In this document: positions 1 to 9,841 of the stretch, one piece after another | How the letters are laid out: each line of letters opens with the position of its first letter | Position numbering within the stretch: position 1 is the first letter of the stretch | Assembly (NCBI RefSeq): GCF_019311235.1 | Contig: NZ_JAHWDF010000009.1 | Location: 1-64,000 of the forward strand | Direction: 5' to 3' | Source: Mesonia aestuariivivens | GTDB lineage: Bacteria; Bacteroidota; Bacteroidia; Flavobacteriales; Flavobacteriaceae | DNA: 64,000 nt | Notes under the pieces: generated by a model | The model's database searches: none | What the model was told of the DNA's origin: nothing | The model's input: only the letters and a program-made list of their open reading frames with translations | Made by a program: the position numbers and the translations under genes

Positions 1-1944
1 AGAAGTATAATAACTAATCGTAAAGTTAGCAGGGTTTTGGCCATTATAAATAACTGATTCGTTTTCAGTTAAATTAAAAATAGTTTCTCCATCGTTATCT
101 TCATCACATCCTTCTATGGCTGGAGGAGACCCGATAGTTGTTTCTGCTACAATTAGATTAAAAGTTGCAACAGAGTAACAATTAACACTGTTAGAATTTT
201 CTATTCTAACATAAACAGGAAACGTTCCTTCTTCATCTACTGTATAATTACTAATAGAAGTACCTCTATTTTCTGCACTAGATAAATCTTCATAATAAGT
301 AATATCAAACAAACTAGCATCTTGATTTCCTAATACTAGATCATAATTATCTGCCAAATTAAATTCTACCGTACCCGCATCTGTAGGAAGACAATTCTGT
401 AGATCTAACAAATCAATATTACTAACTACTGGAGTTTGAAATATGGTAAAACAAACATCTTCTTCAAATTTGCAGCCAAAATCGTCTTCCATATTGAAAG
501 TATAACAATGTTCTCCTACAGGTAAATTCAAAATTATTTCATTTCCGTCTTCAAAACCATCCCAATATTGCCTAACAATTTCAGGTTTAAATCTTGTTTC
601 TGCAGGAAGAATATCTGGAGCAAAATTAAGCCCCCACTCAAAGATAAAACCATCATCATTAAGTAAATTATCGGTAACCGTAATACACCATTCGCCATTT
701 AGTTCTGTACCTATTAAATCTGAAAAATCTCCAATCGGCAAATAATCTCCAGAAGGAAGAGATTGCCCAGTACCCAAAAAAGAATCTACCATAGTAGCAG
801 TAGCTGACTCAGAAAAGAAATAATCGTAACCCACACCAGGTATACCATCATCATTACCATTATCTATAGGCTCTCCAAAATGATTACCATCCCCTGCAGC
901 AGAAAATAAAATAATTTGATTTCCATTAGGCGCTGTAATGGTTATATCTAAATCTTCAGTATATGAATGTTCTATATTTAAATAAACATTTAAAAGATCT
1001 GCTGCGCTTTGTAATGTTTCTCCATCATCAAAAGCTTCTACGGTAATACAAGTTTCATAAGATTCACCACTACCATCAGGCAAATAAGTTTCTCCTGTAA
1101 CGGGTGGTGCTACAGGTCTAAAATATTCTATGGGCTCTATACTCCCTGTAAGGGTAACAAAATCGTCTGAGCAAAAAGACCCGCTTACTTCTGAATTATA
1201 TTCTGGCTCATCTGCAATTTGCATTTTAATCTCTACAGTACCTCCTGGGCAATTTTGAGCATCTTTAGCCGTAAATGTCACAAAATAAGCTCCTGGTTCA
1301 TTATAAGTAACACTAGCGGTTTGCCCCTCTACAATTTCCCCATTATCAAAATCCCATCTATAGATTGCATTATCATCAAACCCGTTAGAAAATGTTGCAG
1401 ATCCTTCAAAATCTATAGGCTCACCTAAGCAACCACCATACACATCATTACCCAAAGCATCATCAGGAAGATTTTCTGCTGTTGTAGATATTATACTCGC
1501 TACAACATCTTGACACTCTGGTCTGCATGAAATTTCTGCACTCCAGCCAGGTAAAGGAGAAAAACCACCACCAGGAACCCACTCTACGGTCAAGCAACCT
1601 GAATCATTAGTAATAGAAGCACTAACAAGTAAGGGAGAAAAACTTCCCGTATAACTACCTATCTGAGGAGAATTTGTAGAATCTCCATCATATATTATTA
1701 AAAAATCTTGATCATCAGTAATTAAAAAATCAGTAAAATTTAGCTCAATAACCTCATCATCGTTATCAGGACAAAAAGTTATGACCCCTGGAGCACTTTG
1801 CCCATAATTTCCATCTGAACCCCCAGTATCATAAAAATTACCCGCGCATTGAGACACAGAAGAAGACTCTCCCATAATAACATCCTGTGGGAATGTTAAA
1901 AGTGGAGCTAATAATAATATAATTAAAAGTATATTTTTTTTCAT
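1..1944 (-). CDS. Partial large secreted surface protein with CUB-like, PKD and P-like domains (C-terminus outside window)
   Basis: Open reading frame from ATG at 1944 that runs off the left edge with no stop, so about 648 residues are visible. The N-terminus is a Sec signal peptide (MKKNILLIILLL...). Next come a CUB-like segment (about residues 30-125, ending in an IIYDGDS-type motif), a PKD-like domain (about 165-250, with YRWDFDNG and the PGAYFVTFTAKD strand), and a proprotein-convertase P-like domain (about 290-440, with ITITAPNG and LNGEWCITVTDN). After these are repeats of the type found in flavobacterial gliding and adhesin proteins (CDEDNDGETIFNLTE). The likely role is a T9SS-exported surface protein or adhesin, probably ending in a type B sorting domain beyond the edge. 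That last point is inference. It lies downstream of other secreted-protein genes on the same strand. Confidence 0.8.
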   Translation of the reverse strand, partial: MKKNILLIILLLAPLLTFPQDVIMGESSSVSQCAGNFYDTGGSDGNYGQSAPGVITFCPDNDDEVIELNFTDFLITDDQDFLIIYDGDSTNSPQIGSYTGSFSPLLVSASITNDSGCLTVEWVPGGGFSPLPGWSAEISCRPECQDVVASIISTTAENLPDDALGNDVYGGCLGEPIDFEGSATFSNGFDDNAIYRWDFDNGEIVEGQTASVTYNEPGAYFVTFTAKDAQNCPGGTVEIKMQIADEPEYNSEVSGSFCSDDFVTLTGSIEPIEYFRPVAPPVTGETYLPDGSGESYETCITVEAFDDGETLQSAADLLNVYLNIEHSYTEDLDITITAPNGNQIILFSAAGDGNHFGEPIDNGNDDGIPGVGYDYFFSESATATMVDSFLGTGQSLPSGDYLPIGDFSDLIGTELNGEWCITVTDNLLNDDGFIFEWGLNFAPDILPAETRFKPEIVRQYWDGFEDGNEIILNLPVGEHCYTFNMEDDFGCKFEEDVCFTIFQTPVVSNIDLLDLQNCLPTDAGTVEFNLADNYDLVLGNQDASLFDITYYEDLSSAENRGTSISNYTVDEEGTFPVYVRIENSNSVNCYSVATFNLIVAETTIGSPPAIEGCDEDNDGETIFNLTENESVIYNGQNPANFTISYYTS

Positions 1945-1947
1945 AAT

Positions 1948-2361
1948 TTATTTTTTCTGTTGAACTAACATATAATATTCTGTACCATCAATTGCGTATG
2001 CACTCTTAACTCCTGGTACTTTATAATTAATATTAAATAAAAATGGATTAAACTTTTTTGGATCAAAATTTTCAGCATAGGGGTATTTAGAAATTGATAT
2101 TGTAGAAAGCTTATTGAAACGAGCCACATGTGCTTTAGTTGCTTTTACAATTTTAACTCTATGAATATTATTTTTGCATACTTGCATTTTCATTTTATCC
2201 TCAATAATTGATTTGGCTTTAGTTTTTCCATAAGCATCAATTAAAAGAGTAGTTATTTGAGAATCATCAACATCTGTAACGTAAGATTTTGTAGACTGTG
2301 CAGAAACCACACAATTTAACAAAATAAACAATAAAAAAGACAAAGGTTTAAAAGCTTTCAT
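1948..2361 (-). CDS. Small secreted protein of unknown function
   Basis: A 137-residue protein with a clear N-terminal signal peptide (MKAFKPLSFLLFILL..VVSAQS), so it is exported to the periplasm or cell surface. I do not recognise a family. The mature part is basic and mixed alpha/beta in character, with a single cysteine near residue 62. The stop is only 3 bases upstream of the start of the large adhesin-like gene, so the two are probably co-transcribed. A role linked to that surface protein is plausible but rests only on position. Confidence 0.7.
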   Translation of the reverse strand: MKAFKPLSFLLFILLNCVVSAQSTKSYVTDVDDSQITTLLIDAYGKTKAKSIIEDKMKMQVCKNNIHRVKIVKATKAHVARFNKLSTISISKYPYAENFDPKKFNPFLFNINYKVPGVKSAYAIDGTEYYMLVQQKK

Positions 2362-2533
2362 TTGAGGTTTATTTGAGGTTTTATTATTAACAAAATAACG
2401 AAAAACTAAAATGATTATTTAACTTTTTATTAAATAAATGTCATTAAATATAGTTCTGCGTCGTTATTAGAACAAAGAGAAACTATATTCTCCTACCATA
2501 CTATTCAATTTTAACATTTTTACTCAAGAATAG

Positions 2534-4453
2534 TTACTTTATCAAACTAAAATTGCTTTTAAAGGATTTATTAATAGTTGTTCCATCTGGTAGTAATTCT
2601 ATATATTTTATAAGAAACCAATAATCATTAGAAGGCATAGCTTTACCATTATAGTTGCCATCCCAGCCGTTAGCATTAGGAGAAATGCTTTTTAAAAGCT
2701 TTCCAAATCTATCGAATATTAAAATTTTTGCATTGCTATTATTTTGCTGAAAACCCTTTATATTCCAAGTATCATTAATCCCATCTTCATTAGGAGTAAA
2801 AAATTTAGGGTAATCTATAAATGTTGTTGTTTTAAAACTGCTCCCACAACCTTCGGTATGCCTTCCTGTTATTATAAATTGCCCTCCACCTTTAACCTCA
2901 AAATTTATCGTGCTTTGGGTTAAATTTACTACTTTCCAATCTTTATTATTTATACTAAATTCATAAGTACCAATACCTGAAATGTTTTTAATAGTTATAA
3001 GGTGTTTTTCTCCAAGGTTAAGGTTACTTCTTTCTATTTCAAAGCTTGGAGGTTCATCGCTATACGCGTCTATCTGAAAACTACTAATAGCATAACAATC
3101 GGTAAAAAATTGATCTTCTACCCTCACCCAAATTTCTTGCGGAAGCGAAATTGTATTTTCAAAATTCTCTGGAGAAGTTATCGGTGCACTAGCATTTATA
3201 GCTTGATTTTCTGTAAGATGATAAGAAACTCGATAGCCAACCCCTAGGTTTAATAATGCAATAGAATCATTTTTAGTAAGGTTATAAATCACTTTACCGT
3301 CTTTATTTCCGTCACACTTATAAAAATCAATTAAATTATCACCTACAGCGATACCCTCAATTTTAATGGTTTTAGTAAGATTTTGTCCAGCGGAACAAGT
3401 TACATTTCCATTTAAATCTTCCACAAAAGTATTGGTTACTTTAATAGTTGTTGTACCATTTATAAACACATTAGCAATGCTGTTTCCCGATGCATCGAGT
3501 TGAATTTGCTGAATATTACCACTATTAATTTGATACTCCACAAAAGCATTTTCAGACCCTGTAAATGCAATTTCTACTTCTTTGGGTGCACATATAGAAT
3601 TTTCTGAAATGCTAATAGCTACATCTTCAATCTGATTTACGATAATATTAAATTCACTTATATTAGTACATTGAGTAGTGTTACTAGTCACTTTTGCATA
3701 GACTGTTTTTACATTTTGTGTAGAGCTGTAATTATCTGGTAATAAATTTTGGTTATCTGTGGCGTCTGCTAAGCTTTCATAAAATTCTACTACATTATTA
3801 GCTGTATCAGAATTTACGGTAGTTCTTAAACTTCCTAAGTCAAAATTTGCTATTCCTGTATCGCTACATTTTTCTATATTTTGAACTAAATTTGCTGCGG
3901 GTGGTTCTGGAAATGCCCCTGTTCCTTCAGAAGCTGTTCCTGTCCAATTCATTTGAAACCCACCATTACCCACTGGCCTATCTACAACTATATAATAATA
4001 TTCGCCAGCTAAAACATCTATCCATTCTACATAACCGTCTCCAACTGCTCCTGGGCCTTCAAAAAATTCTGAGTTTGCATTACCTATACCTGTATAATTA
4101 CTGCTTAAATTTGCAGCAAGAGGATTTGTTGTAGAACAACGAATAGGAGTACTGAAATTTAAACAATCTTCATTTGATCCATAAACCCAAAAATCATAAT
4201 CTACAGAAATATCTGTATTATTAGGAATCAAATCAAAGCCTAAAGTTCCGCTTTGCACAATATCTACTCTTATCCAAATTGAATTATGTTCTTCACTACT
4301 ACAACCTGAAACTTCTTGAACTCCCGCACCACTAGCGTTAGAGCTAAAATTTCCGTTACCACAAATAACAATAGCGTTCACACAATCGTTAGGTTGTTGA
4401 GCCATAAGTTGAAAATGAATAACTAGAAAAATAAAAATTAAGCAATACCTCAT
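2534..4453 (-). CDS. T9SS type B sorting domain-containing surface protein
   Basis: A 639-residue protein. It has a signal peptide (1-18, cleaved near MAQQPNDC) and an N-terminal beta domain of the kind common in flavobacterial surface proteins (NDCVNAIVICGNG, HNSIWIRVDI). The middle holds several repeats of the form C-D-x-D-G-...-F-x-L ending in a Y-H/Y-x-S/T strand. The C-terminal domain, about residues 553-639, is a type B gliding-motility sorting domain: FFTPNEDGINDTWNIKGFQ, IFDRFGKLL, GWDGNYNGK. Type B domains direct export through the type IX secretion system. It follows the PorE-like OmpA gene on the same strand, separated by a terminator-like hairpin. Function beyond surface display or adhesion cannot be read from the sequence. 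Confidence 0.9.
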   Translation of the reverse strand: MRYCLIFIFLVIHFQLMAQQPNDCVNAIVICGNGNFSSNASGAGVQEVSGCSSEEHNSIWIRVDIVQSGTLGFDLIPNNTDISVDYDFWVYGSNEDCLNFSTPIRCSTTNPLAANLSSNYTGIGNANSEFFEGPGAVGDGYVEWIDVLAGEYYYIVVDRPVGNGGFQMNWTGTASEGTGAFPEPPAANLVQNIEKCSDTGIANFDLGSLRTTVNSDTANNVVEFYESLADATDNQNLLPDNYSSTQNVKTVYAKVTSNTTQCTNISEFNIIVNQIEDVAISISENSICAPKEVEIAFTGSENAFVEYQINSGNIQQIQLDASGNSIANVFINGTTTIKVTNTFVEDLNGNVTCSAGQNLTKTIKIEGIAVGDNLIDFYKCDGNKDGKVIYNLTKNDSIALLNLGVGYRVSYHLTENQAINASAPITSPENFENTISLPQEIWVRVEDQFFTDCYAISSFQIDAYSDEPPSFEIERSNLNLGEKHLITIKNISGIGTYEFSINNKDWKVVNLTQSTINFEVKGGGQFIITGRHTEGCGSSFKTTTFIDYPKFFTPNEDGINDTWNIKGFQQNNSNAKILIFDRFGKLLKSISPNANGWDGNYNGKAMPSNDYWFLIKYIELLPDGTTINKSFKSNFSLIK

Positions 4454-4467
4454 AATGAATTAAAAAT

Positions 4468-4497
4468 AAATAGTCAGCTTAAATAGCTGACTATTTT
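4468..4497 (-). terminator. Rho-independent terminator after the PorE-like gene
   Basis: Inverted repeat AAATAGTCAGCT / AGCTGACTATTT with a short loop. On the minus strand it is followed by a T-rich tract (TATTTTTAATT). It lies between the stop of the OmpA-family gene and the start of the T9SS type B gene. Confidence 0.75.
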
Positions 4498-4521
4498 ATG
4501 ATTACAAATCTTTTTTATGTA

Positions 4522-6378
4522 TTATTCTTTTTTAACAATAATAAATTCAGATCTTCTGTTTTTTGCATCTTGTTCGTCGGTACAATCTACCCCACAATCT
4601 ATTTTAGGCTCTGTGCTTCCCAAGCCCTGAGCACTTAGTCTTTCTTTTGCAATTCCCTTAGAAATTAAATATTGAACCGTAGCTTGTGCACGTTCATTCG
4701 ACAACTGTTTATTATAGGAAGCGCTACCTTTAGAATCGGTATGCGATTTTACTAAAATATTCATTTTTGGGTACTTTTGCATCACTCGAACTAGTTTATC
4801 TAATTCTTTCGCTCCTTGCTGGGTGATAAAGCTTTTATCGAATTCAAAATAAATATTATCGAGTTTCACTTCGGTTTCTGTAATTTCTACTTCTTCCGGA
4901 GTTAGAAGGATCTCTTTTTTATTTATGCCATCTACCGGTTGAGCAATTGTGACCATTTTTGTCTCGTAACCTGGTTGTGTGATTTCTAACTGGTAAGCTT
5001 GTTCACAAGAAACTTCAAATATTGCTTCTCCCCTAGTATTGGTTGAAGTCGAAGTAATCTTATTTGCTTGTTCATCTAATATAGCTACCTCAGCATTAGC
5101 TATTAAAGTTTTGGTTTTTTCATCTTTAATTAAGTTGAAAAGTTCTGCTTTGCAAATTCCTTTAGCGATATATAATTGATCAATACCATCACGGTTGGAA
5201 GCGAAATAACCATTTTTATTATCTAAATCCATACTAAACGAGAAATCGTCTTTTGCAGTATTTATTGGTGCTCCCATATTCTCCGCTTTCTCTCCGTTTT
5301 CCAGATCGAAACTAAATACATCAAAACCGCCTAATCCTTGTTTTCCGTTAGTAGAAAAATACAATACGTTCTCTCTTACAGAAGGAAAACCTTCTTTAGC
5401 TGGTGTATTAATTTTATCTCCTAAATTTTCTGGTTTACCTAAAGAATTTTCAGAAAATGAAACTTTCCATAAATCGGTATCTCCTAAACCGCCTGGCATA
5501 TCTGAAGCAAAATATAAAGTTTTACCATCGTCACTTAAAGCGGGATGCGTAACCGAATATGCTGAACTATTTATCGAAAGTGGTTTCACATACTGCCACT
5601 CTCCATTTACTTTTTTAGCTAAATACAAACCTTGTTGAGCAATTTTGGTTCTTCCTTTACCTTTTTTATACAAACCTTGTTCGTGACCATCTTTAGAAAA
5701 AACCATTAATTTACCATCTTTACTAATGGTTACAGGACCATCGTGATGATTGGTATTTAAATTTTCTATGGGTTCTGGTTCTGCAGTACCGTTTTGGTCG
5801 ACTTTAAAAATATCTAAAAAGGGTTGGTTAGACCATTTGTCTTTTTTATTACTTTTATTTCTAGTACTCACAAAATAAAGTTCATCACCTACAGAAACTG
5901 GACCAAAATCGGTAAACTCTTTACTGCTGTACGTAAGTTTTTCTACCGTAAATTTTGCTTCATCTGAAGATAACTTAGGAATGTAATTTGGGTTTTTTAA
6001 GTGTGTTATGGCTCTTGAATCATTTGGTTTTAAGGCCGCAAATTCATCTAATTGCTTATTTGCTTCTTCATACTTGCCTTGCGATTTTAGAGTTTGTGCA
6101 TAATTATAATAAGTTTCTGCATCTTGTTTTTTTTGTACCGCTTTGCTATACCAAGTTGAAGCTTCTTTTATATTAAAAATTTTATAATAACTATCACCTA
6201 AACGTTTATAAACATAACCATTAGCTTTCCCTTTACCTACTAATTCTAGGTATTCATCTATTGCATCTACAAATTGGTAGTTAGCAAAAAGTTGGTCTGC
6301 TTTTTCAGTGTTTTTATTTTGTGCAAATAAAAAACTACTAAAAAATAAGCTTATTAAAATTAAGTATTTTTTAATCAT
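4522..6378 (-). CDS. PorE-like OmpA family protein (TPR + PD40 propeller + carboxypeptidase-regulatory + OmpA)
   Basis: A 618-residue protein with a signal peptide (1-19). A TPR-rich segment (about 25-130) is followed by a beta-propeller of PD40/WD40-like repeats (about 165-385; YFVSTRNKSN, LYFASDMPGGLGDTDLW, YFSTNGKQGLGGFDV). Then come a carboxypeptidase-regulatory-like beta domain (about 420-485) and an OmpA peptidoglycan-binding domain (about 505-618; IYFEFDKSFIT, SHTDSKGS, KNRRSEFII). This order matches PorE, the T9SS-associated protein that links the outer membrane machinery to peptidoglycan. In many flavobacteria such a gene sits beside a PorP/SprF gene, but none is adjacent here. It is therefore either PorE itself or one of several paralogues dedicated to a neighbouring surface protein. 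Confidence 0.85.
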   Translation of the reverse strand: MIKKYLILISLFFSSFLFAQNKNTEKADQLFANYQFVDAIDEYLELVGKGKANGYVYKRLGDSYYKIFNIKEASTWYSKAVQKKQDAETYYNYAQTLKSQGKYEEANKQLDEFAALKPNDSRAITHLKNPNYIPKLSSDEAKFTVEKLTYSSKEFTDFGPVSVGDELYFVSTRNKSNKKDKWSNQPFLDIFKVDQNGTAEPEPIENLNTNHHDGPVTISKDGKLMVFSKDGHEQGLYKKGKGRTKIAQQGLYLAKKVNGEWQYVKPLSINSSAYSVTHPALSDDGKTLYFASDMPGGLGDTDLWKVSFSENSLGKPENLGDKINTPAKEGFPSVRENVLYFSTNGKQGLGGFDVFSFDLENGEKAENMGAPINTAKDDFSFSMDLDNKNGYFASNRDGIDQLYIAKGICKAELFNLIKDEKTKTLIANAEVAILDEQANKITSTSTNTRGEAIFEVSCEQAYQLEITQPGYETKMVTIAQPVDGINKKEILLTPEEVEITETEVKLDNIYFEFDKSFITQQGAKELDKLVRVMQKYPKMNILVKSHTDSKGSASYNKQLSNERAQATVQYLISKGIAKERLSAQGLGSTEPKIDCGVDCTDEQDAKNRRSEFIIVKKE

Positions 6379-6490
6379 GGGTTGAGTTGGTTTTGCAATA
6401 AGGCTGACAATTTAGTAAAGTTTTTTTAGATAATTTCTATCTTGTAAAAATTCAACTAAATAAGATTGCTTTTTACATCTTCTATATTAC

Positions 6491-6498
6491 TAAGTTTG
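6491..6498 (+). promoter_or_regulatory. Bacteroidota -7 element (TAAGTTTG)
   Basis: Matches the TAnnTTTG -7 consensus 19 bases before the symporter ATG. A TTG lies 22 bases upstream of it, which is within but long for the expected -33 spacing. Confidence 0.5.
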
Positions 6499-6517
6499 CA
6501 ATAACTAAAATCATGTT

Positions 6518-7975
6518 ATGAAGCCTATTCATATTCTTTTACTCATTGGTTTGTACTTTGCGGTATTAATGCTTATTTCTTACTTTACTGGTAAAAATGA
6601 TAGCAATGCTGCTTTTTTTAAGGCCGAAGGAAAATCACCTTGGTATGTCGTAGCTTTCGGCATGGTGGGAGCTTCTTTATCTGGAGTAACTTTTATATCG
6701 GTACCAGGTTGGGTTCGCGATGCAGAGTTTAGCTATATGCAGGTAGTTTTAGGATATTTAGTTGGTTATTTTGTAATTGCTTTTATACTACTACCTATTT
6801 ATTACAGCTTAAACGTAACATCTATTTATCAATACCTAAAGCAACGTTTTGGCAATGTAAGTTACAAAACAGGAGCTTTCTTTTTCTTTATTTCTAGAGT
6901 GCTAGGTGCTTCATTTAGATTATTTTTAGTAGCAACTGTACTTCAATATTTCGTGTTTGATGCTTGGGAAATTCCTTACTGGTTTACTGTGATTGTTTCC
7001 ATTTTATTAATTTGGATTTACACTTCGCGAGGTGGAATTAAAACTATTGTTTGGACAGACACACTGCAAACACTTTTTATGTTAGCATCGGTCATTATTG
7101 CGATAATTTTTATTACAAATGAATTAGAATGGTCATTCTCCGATTTTTTTACCGCTCCAGAATTAAATAGGTATACAAGTACTTTTCATTTTGAAAGCAT
7201 TTTAGATAAAAACTATTTCTTTAAAGCTTTTTTTGGGGGAATGTTCATCACCATTTGCATGACAGGTTTAGATCAAGATATGATGCAGAAAAATCTTACT
7301 TGTAAAACTTTACACGATGCCAAAAAGAACATTCTCTCGTATAGTTTTGTATTTATTCCAGTAAATATTCTCTTTCTATTTTTAGGCGCATTATTGTTTA
7401 TCTATGCAGAACAGCAAGGAATAGGGATACCCGTGCTTGATGGTAAAGAAAAAACAGATTTACTCTTTCCTGAAATTGCACTAAACGGAAATATGGGAAT
7501 TGGGCTAGGTATAATTTTCTTGCTCGGCTTAATCGCTGCTGCCTATTCAAGTGCAGATAGTGCTTTAACTTCGCTTACCACTAGCTTTTGTGTAGATTTT
7601 TTAGCTATTGAAAAGAAAGAAGTTTCTTTACAAAAAGGTCTACGAAAACGCATTCATATCTTAATAAGCACGCTTTTAGCTGTTGTTATTATTTCATTTA
7701 AATATTTACTAGACACTAGCGTAATTGATACGCTACTAACAGTTGCCAGTTATACCTACGGACCTTTATTAGGTTTATTTAGCTTCGGTATTTTCACCAA
7801 ATGGAAAATTAAAGATAAGTTGGTTTGGCTAGTTGCATTAGTTTCTGTAGCCCTAACCGCAGTAATTGGAAATTTACCTTCAGAATATTTGGGGGGGTAT
7901 CAATTTAACTACGAGTTACTTATTGTAAATGGATTAATTACCTTTTTGGGCTTAGTATTGATTCGTAGAAAGTAA
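6518..7975 (+). CDS. Sodium:solute symporter family (SSS) transporter
   Basis: A 485-residue integral membrane protein with about 13 hydrophobic segments. It carries SSS family hallmarks: [16 protein letters not shown] in the first discontinuous helix (Na+ and substrate site), an [13 protein letters not shown] segment typical of the second Na+ site, and a [20 protein letters not shown] stretch. The substrate cannot be assigned; family members carry sugars, amino acids, carboxylates or sialic acid. It is a single-gene unit with its own -7 element. Its 3' end overlaps by 24 bases the convergent CoA-binding-protein gene. Confidence 0.9.
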   Translation: MKPIHILLLIGLYFAVLMLISYFTGKNDSNAAFFKAEGKSPWYVVAFGMVGASLSGVTFISVPGWVRDAEFSYMQVVLGYLVGYFVIAFILLPIYYSLNVTSIYQYLKQRFGNVSYKTGAFFFFISRVLGASFRLFLVATVLQYFVFDAWEIPYWFTVIVSILLIWIYTSRGGIKTIVWTDTLQTLFMLASVIIAIIFITNELEWSFSDFFTAPELNRYTSTFHFESILDKNYFFKAFFGGMFITICMTGLDQDMMQKNLTCKTLHDAKKNILSYSFVFIPVNILFLFLGALLFIYAEQQGIGIPVLDGKEKTDLLFPEIALNGNMGIGLGIIFLLGLIAAAYSSADSALTSLTTSFCVDFLAIEKKEVSLQKGLRKRIHILISTLLAVVIISFKYLLDTSVIDTLLTVASYTYGPLLGLFSFGIFTKWKIKDKLVWLVALVSVALTAVIGNLPSEYLGGYQFNYELLIVNGLITFLGLVLIRRK

Positions 7976-8335
7976 GACTAACGTACAAGCAACCTCTACT
8001 TGAATATTATGATTTCTTAACTTTTTATAAAAATCTGGATTTTCTGTACCTGGATTAAAAATTACTCGTTTTGGCTCTAGACTTATAATATAATCATAAT
8101 AATCCACTTGCCGATTAGGATTTAAATACAAAGTCACTGTTTCAATATGCTGAAAATCTTTCATTTCAGTTTCAATTTCAACATCTCCCACTTTTCCTTT
8201 TCTTAAACCAATTGCTTTGGTAATTTGCTGTTTTTCTCGCAATCTCTTTATAGCAATATAAGAATATCGGTTAGGCTTTAAAGACGCTCCAATCACTAAA
8301 GTTTCATTTTTATTTGACTTCATTGCAACATTCAA
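7952..8335 (-). CDS. CoA-binding domain protein (YccU-like)
   Basis: A 127-residue single-domain protein of the CoA-binding Rossmann family, with [19 protein letters not shown] as the nucleotide-binding loop and the later [12 protein letters not shown] strand-loop characteristic of these small proteins. Length agrees with the family (120-140 residues). M5 (MKSNKNE) is an equally plausible start. The biochemical role of these stand-alone proteins is unsettled. The gene converges on and overlaps the symporter gene. Confidence 0.8.
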   Translation of the reverse strand: MNVAMKSNKNETLVIGASLKPNRYSYIAIKRLREKQQITKAIGLRKGKVGDVEIETEMKDFQHIETVTLYLNPNRQVDYYDYIISLEPKRVIFNPGTENPDFYKKLRNHNIQVEVACTLVLLSTNQY

Positions 8336-8604
8336 TTTTATTGTTCGTCATTAAGATAGACGATGCTATGAAAAGAATAAAAATTTTAACCAAACTTTCA
8401 TAATTGAGTTAAGAAGTTAGTTATTAGAGAATAAATATGATAACTCAGCAAGTTCACAAAACATTAATCATTGATTACCAAATTGTTAAACTTAGTTAAA
8501 GAATGCAACTATTTTCACTAATCTTCGTCTATTAAAATAGAATGTTAGTTATAATTTATTTGAATTAGCCTTTAAAAAATATATCAACTAACAATATATA
8601 AATA
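8336..8604. other. Intergenic region with no recognised feature
   Basis: AT-rich DNA between the CoA-binding-protein start and the fabH terminator. Only very short reading frames (under 20 codons) are present. A 7-base inverted pair TAGACGA/TCGTCTA lies near the two ends but is too short and too widely spaced to interpret. Confidence 0.5.
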
Positions 8605-8632
8605 AACCCCTAAAGCGAGAGCTAAAGGGGTT
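8605..8632 (-). terminator. fabH terminator
   Basis: AACCCCTAAAGC / GAGA loop / GCTAAAGGGGTT hairpin, with an AA/AA internal mismatch. It begins three bases beyond the fabH stop codon and is followed on the minus strand by TATTTATAT. Confidence 0.75.
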
Positions 8633-8635
8633 ATT

Positions 8636-9646
8636 TTACCAGTTAATTACAGCACTCGCCCAAGTAAAGCCACTACCAAAAGCGGCTAATACTACATGAT
8701 CTCCGGCTTTGATTTTACCTTGCTCCCAAGCTTCGGTTAAAGCTATTGGGATAGAAGCTGCAGTTGTATTGCCATATTTCTGAATATTATTAAAAACTTG
8801 CTCATCTGTCAACTTAAATTTTTGTTGAATAAATTGAGAAATTCTCAAGTTAGCTTGATGCGGAATTAACATGTCGATATCAGAAACTTCTAAGCCGTTA
8901 TCATTTAGGCCTTCCATAATTACTTCAGAAAAACGTTTTACAGCATTTTTAAATACATATTGCCCGTTCATATAAGGAAAATATGGAATGTCTTCTTTTG
9001 GATTTTCTTCAATTAACTCAGGCACCCAATGCATGGTGCTTGGTCCTTTTAAAGAAAGTTCTAACGCGTGTTTTCCTTCTGAATGTAAGTGGGTAGATAA
9101 AATTCCTTGTCCGTTGTGGTCACTTCTGGTTAAGACGGCAGCTCCTGCTCCATCTCCAAAAATCACAGATACATTTCTCCCTCTGGTCGTCATATCTAAA
9201 CCTCCAGAATGATTTTCACTACCAATGAGCAAAACGTTTTTATACATTCCTGTTTTAATGAATTGGTCGGCTACAGAAAGTCCGTAAATAAATCCGCTAC
9301 ATTGGTTTCTTACATCTAGAGCCGGACAAGTATTTATGTCTAACATTTCTTGCACTTGCACACCACACCCTGGAAAATAGTAATCTGGGCTTAAGGTGGC
9401 AAAAACAATTAAATCTATATCGTCTTTATCTATTTGAGCTCTTTCTAAAGCAATTTTTGCAGCCTTTACGCCCATTACCGCCGTAGAATTTCCATCACCC
9501 TTTTTGATATGTCTTCGTTCTTTAATACCTGTACGTTCGGTGATCCATTCATCATTTGTTTCCATGATTTTGGATAAATCATCATTGGTCACTATATTTT
9601 CAGGGACATAAGAACCTAAACCGGCAATTTTTGATTGATATAACAT
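8636..9646 (-). CDS. fabH: Beta-ketoacyl-ACP synthase III
   Basis: A 336-residue thiolase-fold enzyme that condenses acetyl- or branched acyl-CoA with malonyl-ACP to start fatty acid synthesis in the cytoplasm. The full catalytic triad is visible: Cys116 (in NQCSGFIYG), His263 (IPHQANLRI) and Asn293 (YGNTTAAS). The N-terminal GLGSYVPENIVTNDDL and the ERTGIKERRH motif are also typical. Flavobacteria make iso-branched fatty acids, so a branched primer preference is likely but not readable here. It stands alone as a transcription unit with its own terminator, rather than in the plsX-fabH order common elsewhere. Flavobacteria often have more than one FabH. Confidence 0.93.
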   Translation of the reverse strand: MLYQSKIAGLGSYVPENIVTNDDLSKIMETNDEWITERTGIKERRHIKKGDGNSTAVMGVKAAKIALERAQIDKDDIDLIVFATLSPDYYFPGCGVQVQEMLDINTCPALDVRNQCSGFIYGLSVADQFIKTGMYKNVLLIGSENHSGGLDMTTRGRNVSVIFGDGAGAAVLTRSDHNGQGILSTHLHSEGKHALELSLKGPSTMHWVPELIEENPKEDIPYFPYMNGQYVFKNAVKRFSEVIMEGLNDNGLEVSDIDMLIPHQANLRISQFIQQKFKLTDEQVFNNIQKYGNTTAASIPIALTEAWEQGKIKAGDHVVLAAFGSGFTWASAVINW

Positions 9647-9841
9647 TCGTGCTTTTTTTTAATTTTGTTGAAATAAAAATAAAAGAATCTTATAATTCTT
9701 CATTAGCAATATACATATTATTAAAATTGAACATAAAAATTGCGGATAGTTATTGTATGCACGCACAGTATGAGAATTTTTCTGCTTTCAAATAAGTATT
9801 TTTAAAATTAATCTTATCTTTAAGAAAATCAAACACTTATT

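Noticed and set aside
1219-1428. Plus-strand ORF inside the adhesin-like gene, and similar opposite-strand ORFs across the window
   Set aside because: They lie wholly within strongly coding genes on the other strand, have no promoter or family resemblance, and reflect codon bias.
2447-2500. Inverted repeat ATATAGTT / AACTATAT after the T9SS type B gene
   Set aside because: Arms are short, spacing is uneven and no T run follows on the minus strand, so it is not a convincing terminator or operator.
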